A stretch of DNA of 64,000 nt from Prochlorococcus sp. AG-355-A09 (lineage in GTDB: Bacteria > Cyanobacteriota > Cyanobacteriia > PCC-6307 > Cyanobiaceae): positions 40,145 through 104,144 of the forward strand of contig QCDG01000008.1 of assembly GCA_003280995.1 (NCBI GenBank). The letters run 5' to 3'. The position numbers were made by a program, and so were the translations under genes. Below are positions 57,625-64,000 of this stretch, in pieces (position 1 is the stretch's first letter; the number at the start of each line of letters is the position of its first letter). A model generated the notes under the pieces. The model was not told the DNA's origin and searched no databases. It saw nothing but the letters and a program-made list of their open reading frames with translations.

Positions 57625-58110
57625 TTAGTTTTTTATTTTTCTCCAACAAAAAGAACACTTTCCCCATCTTTTGATTTCGCCCTCAGGAGTAGGGGAATTA
57701 CAAAGGGTACAAATGCACATATTATTTTGATTGATTCTGCTTGGATGCTTTGCCCAAACTATCTTTGCATTAGTAGCTTTGATATTTTTATTTTTAATTT
57801 CATAATTTTGTATTATTTTTATTTCATTCAAAGTTATTCCAATTTTCTCGATTCTCTCTTTTAATTTATGCTTGTTATAGATTAAAGCTTGGCGCCACTG
57901 CGGATGATTTACTGCAATAGTAAGTATTTTTTTTTCAATATTTAATGGTTTACATTCTTGAAATAGTTCTAAGCCGATTAAGTTCTTCCAGTTATCGTTG
58001 ATTTTTGAGAGTTTATCTAGGTCTCCGCAGGATTTTTTGAAATTATCAAGACAATTTTTTAATGGATCTGGATACCTTCTATTCACTATTGGCAAATACT
58101 TTTTGTCCAA
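57625..58110 (-). CDS. DUF721 (DciA-like) protein with zinc-finger tail
   Basis: 161-aa protein with the DUF721 core: NDNWKNLIGLELFQECKPLNIEKKILTIAVNHPQWRQALIYNKHKL. The C-terminus adds two CxxC-type pairs (CICTLC... and CSFC) that would form a zinc finger. DUF721 proteins include DciA, a loader of the DnaB helicase. The zinc tail differs from E. coli-type short DUF721 members. A replication role here is inferred from family. Confidence 0.8.
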   Translation of the reverse strand: MDKKYLPIVNRRYPDPLKNCLDNFKKSCGDLDKLSKINDNWKNLIGLELFQECKPLNIEKKILTIAVNHPQWRQALIYNKHKLKERIEKIGITLNEIKIIQNYEIKNKNIKATNAKIVWAKHPSRINQNNMCICTLCNSPTPEGEIKRWGKCSFCWRKIKN

Positions 58111-58185
58111 TTTGTAAAATTAACTTATTCAGACTAAAGTTAGTCTAATCTTCAAAAAGATGCTTGTTGTTTTAATAAAGAATTT

Positions 58186-58935
58186 GTGAAAGTTATTGGA
58201 TCTGCAGCTAAAACAGTTTTTTATTTAAAAAAAATTCAGGGTCAATATCCAAGCTGGAGACTTCTTTACAAAATAAAATGTAAAAGTACCGAAAATGAGT
58301 TAACAAACCTTCTTAGATATTCTGAAATAAAGAAAATTCATCCATTAGCCATAATCGCAAGAGAACAGTTCTCAGGGGTTGGCCAAAACTCAAAAACTTG
58401 GGTTTCTCCAAAAGGCGGGATTTGGTTAAGTGTAGCTTACCCAATATTTTCAAAAGAATTTGCATGTCAAATATTTAATTTGTCTTTAGGTATTAAGTTA
58501 TGTGAAATGCTTAGACAAGAAAATATAAATGTTTGTTTGAAATGGCCAAATGATATTTTTTTTGGTTCAAAAAAGTTGATTGGATTTTTACCGAGGGTGA
58601 TATCAAGAGGAAAAGAAATTATCTATGTAAGAGTAGGAATTGGCATGAATGTTTTAAATTACACTCCATTAGAAGGTATTTCATTGTCAAAATTACTTCA
58701 AACTAAAAATATTAATCAACATTATTGGACAGCCAAAATTCTTAAAGCTTTTTATGATGCAATTGAATGTAATAAGGAGAAAGAATATGTGATTAAATCT
58801 GCAAATAAGTTTCTTAATAAAAGTTTTTTACCAAGTGGTTATTCTCCTCATACATGGAAAATTAAAGATATTGATTCCAATGGGAATTTAAGAATTGAAA
58901 ATGAAACTCAACTGAAGGTTATTAGAAGGTTTTGA
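58186..58935 (+). CDS. birA: Biotin-[acetyl-CoA-carboxylase] ligase BirA
   Basis: Biotin-protein ligase of 249 aa without N-terminal HTH repressor domain. Seen: AREQFSGVGQNSKTWVSPKGGIWLS (the GRGRxGR biotinyl-5'-AMP loop is diverged to GVGQNSK), LKWPNDIFFGSKKLIGFLP, and GIGMNVL. The diverged loop may affect affinity or reflect fast drift. The start is GTG at 58186. It converges on the ABC ATPase gene by two bases. Confidence 0.88.
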   Translation: MKVIGSAAKTVFYLKKIQGQYPSWRLLYKIKCKSTENELTNLLRYSEIKKIHPLAIIAREQFSGVGQNSKTWVSPKGGIWLSVAYPIFSKEFACQIFNLSLGIKLCEMLRQENINVCLKWPNDIFFGSKKLIGFLPRVISRGKEIIYVRVGIGMNVLNYTPLEGISLSKLLQTKNINQHYWTAKILKAFYDAIECNKEKEYVIKSANKFLNKSFLPSGYSPHTWKIKDIDSNGNLRIENETQLKVIRRF

Positions 58936-58937
58936 AT

Positions 58938-59624
58938 TTAGTTAACTTTTAATTCAACTATTCTTCCATCCTTAAATTTGGCAATTTTTTTTGCGCGATT
59001 TGCAACTTCATCTTCGTGCGTAACTAAAACTATAGTTATTCCAGATTCATGCAGTTTGTCAAAAAGATCTAGTACATCTTCAGTGGTTTTTGAATCTAGT
59101 GCTCCAGTAGGTTCATCTGCTAACAAAATTGCAGGGTTATTGATAATAGCCCTCGCTATTGCAACTCGTTGTTGTTGCCCTCCGGATAATTGGTTTGGAC
59201 GATTATTCATTCTTTCTGAAAGGCCAACTTTTTTTAAGGCATTCTTACCTCTCTCTAATCTTTGCTCAGGATCAATACCAGCATAAATCATTGGCAAGAT
59301 TACGTTTTCAAGTGCAGTTGCGTCTGAAAGAAGATGAAATTGTTGAAAAACGAAGCCTAATTTTTGGTTACGGATTTCCGCGAGCTCATCATCAGATAAA
59401 TTCTCAACAGGAATACCATTTAATTTATAAATACCTTCAGATGGTCTATCTAGACATCCAATGATATTCATAGCTGTACTTTTGCCTGAGCCACTTGCTC
59501 CCATTACAGCTAAATAATCACCTTTATAAATTTCTAAGTTTATGCTGTCTAAGGCTTTAACAGTTAGATCCTCTTTACCATATGTTTTAGAAATATTTTC
59601 TAAACTCGCGACTTTCTTAGACAT
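58938..59624 (-). CDS. ABC transporter ATP-binding protein (MacB/LolD/DevA class)
   Basis: Cytoplasmic ATPase of 228 aa. Seen: Walker A GASGSGKST, Q-loop VFQQFHLL, signature LSGGQQQRVAIARA, Walker B ILLADEPTGALD and H-switch VTHED. Subfamily features match MacB/LolD/DevA exporters. Permease and membrane-fusion genes are not adjacent, so the substrate is unknown. It lies 16 bp after ndhB on the same strand. Confidence 0.92.
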   Translation of the reverse strand: MSKKVASLENISKTYGKEDLTVKALDSINLEIYKGDYLAVMGASGSGKSTAMNIIGCLDRPSEGIYKLNGIPVENLSDDELAEIRNQKLGFVFQQFHLLSDATALENVILPMIYAGIDPEQRLERGKNALKKVGLSERMNNRPNQLSGGQQQRVAIARAIINNPAILLADEPTGALDSKTTEDVLDLFDKLHESGITIVLVTHEDEVANRAKKIAKFKDGRIVELKVN

Positions 59625-59640
59625 TTATTGAAGAATTCTT

Positions 59641-61161
59641 CTAGGAAATATTGTTTGCTGTAGCAATAATATCTTGTAAGAAAGGAGTTTCTGAAACTGC
59701 TGTATTAGCTAACTTAAAAAGAGGATTAGACAGGATTCCTCCAAGAGCAGTTACTGCGACGCAAGTATAAAGTGCAATTCTCAAGGGAGGTAATCCTACA
59801 ATTCCCCAATTAATTTCAGGATATGATTTAACTATTTCAGAAGCTTCCTGTGGTTCTTTAACCACCATCATTTTTATCACTGAAATGTAGTAATAAATTG
59901 ATATAACTGAAGTTACTAATCCAACTATTACTAATAGATATTGATGATTTGCCCAACCTGCAAAGAACAAGTATATCTTTCCAAAAAATCCTAACATTGG
60001 AGGTAAACCTCCAAGAGATAGAAGACAAAGGCTTAAGCCTAATGTAATAAGAGGATCTTTTTGGTAGAGTCCTGAGTAGTCAAGAATTCTGTCAGAACCA
60101 GTTCTTAGTGAGAAAAGTATTACACAAGAAAATGCACCCAAATTCATAAACAAATATGCAGCCAAATATAAAACAGCTGCTGATAAACCATCTTGTGTGC
60201 CAGATACTATTCCAATCATTACAAATCCGGCTTGTCCAATAGAACTGTAAGCTAGCATCCTTTTCATTGAGGTTTGAGCTAGAGCTACAACATTTCCTAG
60301 AGCCATGCTTAATATGGCCAAAATGGTAAATAAAAGTTTCCATTCTTCGTCAAAAGAAGAGAAAGTTGTGCTTAATATTCTTATTGCAAATGCAAAGCCC
60401 GCTGTTTTTGAACCAACAGATAAAAAAGCTACTACAGGCGTAGGTGAACCCTCATATACATCAGGAGTCCATTGATGAAAGGGAACAGCAGCAATTTTAA
60501 ATGCAACTGTTGATAAGACAAATACAAGAGCTAGTGACGTAATGAAGGATGGCTTATTGATAATCTCTAAGCCTATTGTCGTTAAGTTTGTTGAACCACT
60601 TAATCCATAAAGAAAAGAGGATCCATACAAATAAACAGCAGCAGCTGCTGATCCAACAAGAAGGTATTTTAAGGCCGCTTCTGAACTTCTTGGATCTCTC
60701 TTGAGGTAACCAGAAAGTAAGTAGCTTGCTACAGATAAAGTTTCCAGAGATATAAATACACTAATAAGGTCAGTAGATCCACACAAAAGCATTGCACCAA
60801 GGGTGGCTGAAAGAACTATTGCAGCAAACTCGCCAATAGGGCTACCACTTTGTTCTGTATAGCGCCAACTTATAAGTAAAGATACTAAGGTTGATAAAGA
60901 TATTATTGCTCTAAATGCGATTGCTAAATTATCTGAATTAAAGGACCCAAGAAATGCGCTTTCTACTGGATTACTCCATTGCAATGCCAAACTAAAAAGA
61001 GAGCTTCCAATTGATAAATAGCAAATTATTGGTGCCCATTTTGATGCAGTTTTTTCTCCAGCTAAATCTACAAGAAGTGTTCCAACAATACCTAGTAAAA
61101 TAAAAGCCTCTGGAATAATGGCTTGAGCATTTAAATTAATTGTAAAGATTTCGTTGGGCAC
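59641..61161 (-). CDS. ndhB: NAD(P)H-quinone oxidoreductase subunit 2
   Basis: Membrane subunit of the NDH-1 complex used in respiration, cyclic electron flow and CO2 uptake, 506 aa with about 14 hydrophobic spans. Seen: the antiporter-like core with [46 protein letters not shown] and [19 protein letters not shown]. Length is canonical. It is divergent from topA with a 175-bp gap. Confidence 0.97.
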   Translation of the reverse strand: MPNEIFTINLNAQAIIPEAFILLGIVGTLLVDLAGEKTASKWAPIICYLSIGSSLFSLALQWSNPVESAFLGSFNSDNLAIAFRAIISLSTLVSLLISWRYTEQSGSPIGEFAAIVLSATLGAMLLCGSTDLISVFISLETLSVASYLLSGYLKRDPRSSEAALKYLLVGSAAAAVYLYGSSFLYGLSGSTNLTTIGLEIINKPSFITSLALVFVLSTVAFKIAAVPFHQWTPDVYEGSPTPVVAFLSVGSKTAGFAFAIRILSTTFSSFDEEWKLLFTILAILSMALGNVVALAQTSMKRMLAYSSIGQAGFVMIGIVSGTQDGLSAAVLYLAAYLFMNLGAFSCVILFSLRTGSDRILDYSGLYQKDPLITLGLSLCLLSLGGLPPMLGFFGKIYLFFAGWANHQYLLVIVGLVTSVISIYYYISVIKMMVVKEPQEASEIVKSYPEINWGIVGLPPLRIALYTCVAVTALGGILSNPLFKLANTAVSETPFLQDIIATANNIS

Positions 61162-61336
61162 TTTATTAAATTGGATTAAATTAGATGTTTGATTGTAAGG
61201 GTCTAAGAGTTAATCTTAACTTGATTATAATTTGTGGGTATGATTTTTGAAATTTTCAGAAGAAATTATTTGAAAAAGCTTCAAATAATCATAATATGCC
61301 TTAACTGAACAAAAACACCAATTTTTGAAATAAACC

Positions 61337-63943
61337 TTGGATCACACACTTGTTATTGTTGAAAGTCCCACCAAAGCAAAAACTATAAGAAAGTTTTTGC
61401 CTTCTAATTATGAAGTTCTCGCTTCAATGGGACACGTAAGAGATCTTCCAAAAGGAGCTGCTGAAATACCGGCTGCGGTTAAAAAGGAAAAATGGTCAAG
61501 GATAGGAGTTAATACAACAGAAGATTTTGAACCACTTTATATAGTTCCAAAAGATAAGAAAAAGGTTGTTAAAGAGTTAAAAGATGCATTGAAAGGTGCG
61601 ACCAAGCTATTACTGGCAACTGATGAAGATAGAGAGGGAGAGAGTATTAGCTGGCATCTCCTGCAAATACTTAAGCCTAAAATACCAACTAAGAGAATGG
61701 TTTTTCATGAAATTACAAAAAAGGCAATTAATAAAGCTTTAGACCAAACAAGAGAAATTGATATGGAACTTGTTCAGGCTCAAGAAACAAGAAGAATCTT
61801 GGATAGGCTTTTTGGATATGAATTATCTCCTTTACTTTGGAAGAAGGTAGCCCCTCGATTATCTGCTGGTCGTGTTCAATCAGTTTCTGTAAGACTTCTT
61901 GTTAGGAGAGAAAGAGAAAGAAGATCCTTTCAAAAAGCTAGTTACTGGGGGATTAAAGCTTCCCTAGTAAAAGATAATGTTACTTTCGAAACCAAATTAT
62001 TTAGTTTAAACGGTCAAAGAATTTGTAATGGTTCTGATTTCGATGAACAGACGGGAAAACTTAAACAAGGAAATAAATCTTTAATAATTGGAGAAGAAAA
62101 AGTAAATGATTTATTGAAGACTTTTTCTTCTGAGGATTGGCTAGTCTCAAAAATCGAAAAAAAACCATCAATTCGTAAGCCTGTCCCTCCATTTACAACT
62201 AGTACATTGCAACAAGAAGCAAACAGGAAGCTTCGTTTGTCTGCAAGAGAAACTATGAGATGTGCTCAAGGTCTATATGAGAGAGGTTTCATAACATATA
62301 TGAGGACTGATTCAGTTCATCTTTCCGAACAAGCTATACGGGCTGCTAGAGAATGTGTAAGTTCTATGTATGGAAAAGAATATTTATCTAACTCACCAAG
62401 ACAATATAATTCAAATGCAAGAAATGCTCAAGAAGCACACGAAGCTATCAGGCCGGCAGGTGAGGTATTTAAAACGCCAAAGGAAACTAGTCTTACTGGA
62501 AGAGACTTATCTCTTTACGATTTAATTTGGAAAAGAACTGTAGCTAGTCAAATGGCGGAAGCTAGGCTAACGATGATTAATGCTGAAATTAGCGTGGGGG
62601 ATGGATTATTCAAATCAAGCGGGAAAAGTATTGATTTCGCAGGATTCTTTAGAGCTTATGTCGAGGGAAGTGATGATCCAAGTTCATCCCTTGAACAACA
62701 AGAAATTATTCTCCCAGACTTAACAACTGGAACACGTCTTAAAGTTACTAATAAGGAATCTACTTTTCATGAAACTAAACCGCCCGCAAGATATACAGAG
62801 GCTGCATTAGTTAAAGTTCTTGAAAAAGAAGGGATTGGGAGACCTTCCACCTATGCAAGCATTATTGGGACAATTGTGGATAGAGGTTATGCAAATATAT
62901 CTTCTAATACTTTGGCTCCAACGTTTACAGCTTTTGCGGTTACTGCTCTATTAGAAGAACATTTTCCTGACCTGGTGGATACTACTTTTACTGCAAAAAT
63001 GGAATCTTCATTAGATGAAATATCTTCAGGTAATCTTGAGTGGCTACCATACCTTGAAACTTTCTATAAAGGTAAAAATGGATTGGAGTTAAAAGTTCAG
63101 AAAACAGAGGGTGATATTGATGGTAAAGCTTATAGACAAGTTGATTTCGAAGATCTTCCTTGCGTAGTCAGAATAGGCTCTAACGGACCTTGGTTAGAGG
63201 GCACAAAAATTGATGAATCTGGTAATGAAATTCAGGCGAAAGGTAATCTACCAATGGATATTACTCCTGGAGATTTAGATATAAAGCAAGTTGATCAAAT
63301 TTTAAGTGGCCCATCAGATCTTGGAACTGATCCAAAAACTGGGGAAAAAGTATTTTTAAGATTTGGGCCTTATGGACCTTATGTACAATTGGGCAATAAT
63401 GATCAAGATAAAGCTAAACCAAGAAGAGCTTCATTACCCAAAGAGTTGAAAACTGATGATCTAACTCTAGATGAGGCTCTTGTACTTTTAAGTTTGCCTA
63501 GATTATTAGGAGTTCATCCTGAGGGAGGAGTTGTTGAGGCTGATAGAGGAAGATTTGGGCCTTATATTAAATGGATTAAAAATGAAAATGAATCTGAAAA
63601 CAGATCCTTAAAGAAAGAGGATGATGTTTTTAGAGTTGATATAAAACGAGCATTAGAAATACTTGCGATGCCAAAAATGGGTAGAGGTGGTCAAGAGGTA
63701 CTTAAAGACTTCGGTAAACCGAAAGAATTTAAAGAAAAAATCCAAATATTAAATGGTAGATATGGTGTCTATTTAAAATGTGGTAAAACTAATGTTTCTC
63801 TTGCAAAAGGTACTGACTTAGAAAAATTCACAATAGATAATGCTATATCTCTTTTAGAAGAAAAGCTAAAAGATAAAAAAGGATCTATTTTAAAAAAAAC
63901 GAAGATAAGTAATAAAAAAAATACAAGGAAAGAGAAAAGTTAG
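61337..63943 (+). CDS. topA: DNA topoisomerase I
   Basis: Type IA topoisomerase relaxing negative supercoils, 868 aa. Seen: Toprim domain LVIVESPTKAKTIRKFL and DEDREGESISWHL, active-site region GFITYMRTDSVHLS with the nucleophilic Tyr, and IGRPSTYASII. The C-terminal tail has Topo_C-type repeats (RFGPYGPYVQLG, RFGPYIKWI, GRYGVYLKCG) instead of zinc fingers, usual in cyanobacteria. The start is TTG at 61337. The end of the window (63944-64000) is AT-rich with no feature. Confidence 0.97.
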   Translation: MDHTLVIVESPTKAKTIRKFLPSNYEVLASMGHVRDLPKGAAEIPAAVKKEKWSRIGVNTTEDFEPLYIVPKDKKKVVKELKDALKGATKLLLATDEDREGESISWHLLQILKPKIPTKRMVFHEITKKAINKALDQTREIDMELVQAQETRRILDRLFGYELSPLLWKKVAPRLSAGRVQSVSVRLLVRRERERRSFQKASYWGIKASLVKDNVTFETKLFSLNGQRICNGSDFDEQTGKLKQGNKSLIIGEEKVNDLLKTFSSEDWLVSKIEKKPSIRKPVPPFTTSTLQQEANRKLRLSARETMRCAQGLYERGFITYMRTDSVHLSEQAIRAARECVSSMYGKEYLSNSPRQYNSNARNAQEAHEAIRPAGEVFKTPKETSLTGRDLSLYDLIWKRTVASQMAEARLTMINAEISVGDGLFKSSGKSIDFAGFFRAYVEGSDDPSSSLEQQEIILPDLTTGTRLKVTNKESTFHETKPPARYTEAALVKVLEKEGIGRPSTYASIIGTIVDRGYANISSNTLAPTFTAFAVTALLEEHFPDLVDTTFTAKMESSLDEISSGNLEWLPYLETFYKGKNGLELKVQKTEGDIDGKAYRQVDFEDLPCVVRIGSNGPWLEGTKIDESGNEIQAKGNLPMDITPGDLDIKQVDQILSGPSDLGTDPKTGEKVFLRFGPYGPYVQLGNNDQDKAKPRRASLPKELKTDDLTLDEALVLLSLPRLLGVHPEGGVVEADRGRFGPYIKWIKNENESENRSLKKEDDVFRVDIKRALEILAMPKMGRGGQEVLKDFGKPKEFKEKIQILNGRYGVYLKCGKTNVSLAKGTDLEKFTIDNAISLLEEKLKDKKGSILKKTKISNKKNTRKEKS

Positions 63944-64000
63944 AAAAAAATATGATTTTTAAAAAAAAAGAATTTTTTTTATTAATTTTTTTAATTTTCT

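Overview
The window is about 30% GC and gene-dense on both strands. It carries oxygenic-phototroph genes (chlG, ndhB, menG, a cyanobacterial hpf/lrtA, pipX-pipY) and many small cyanobacterial conserved proteins. These features, with frequent TTG/GTG starts, point to a low-GC high-light Prochlorococcus or a very close relative. The assignment rests on gene content and composition, not on a database search.

Left part (1-16.5 kb): an accessory island. It opens with five co-directional genes: an SNF2-type helicase cut by the window edge, a 1397-aa adenine-specific DNA methyltransferase, a large helicase, a DUF1998 protein and a phospholipase-D-type protein. This is the gene order of a class 1 DISARM anti-phage system (drmD-drmMI-drmA-drmB-drmC). 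Facing it on the minus strand is a compact mobile-element module: a tyrosine recombinase, a zinc-ribbon protein, a 66-aa basic protein behind a GC-rich structured leader, a small helix-turn-helix protein and a RepA/RecA-fold ATPase. The recombinase lies directly beyond the 3' end of tRNA-Thr(GGU), followed by tRNA-Tyr(GUA). This layout resembles the tRNA-integrating elements of Prochlorococcus (tycheposons), here apparently carrying DISARM as cargo. The far end of the element lies outside the window.

Right part (16.5-64 kb): ordinary core chromosome. It includes aroQ-miaE-cobI, der and an EcfT-like protein, pipX-pipY (nitrogen regulation and PLP homeostasis), sepF, proC, a GT4 glycosyltransferase, recO-deoC, hpf, divergent lipB, an acyl-ACP/CoA synthetase, pdhC, queA, cysK and two Cys/Met-metabolism PLP enzymes. 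Next come rpsD, yidD, murE, an SDR, a class V aminotransferase, an ArsM-like methyltransferase, a DUF4278 gene with a riboswitch-like leader, nfu, mqo, lepA, an ABC permease and trmH. The last stretch holds a DUF2256/TIGR03643/cryptochrome operon, rsmB, a class A PBP, chlG, hisF, menG, a DUF721 protein, birA, an ABC ATPase, ndhB and topA.

Most notable: the DISARM locus beside a tRNA-linked integrase module; a leader in that module with mutually exclusive hairpins over a ribosome-binding site; a glutamine-riboswitch-like leader before the DUF4278 gene; and a cryptochrome/photolyase that appears to lack the Fe-S cysteine loop usual in its family.
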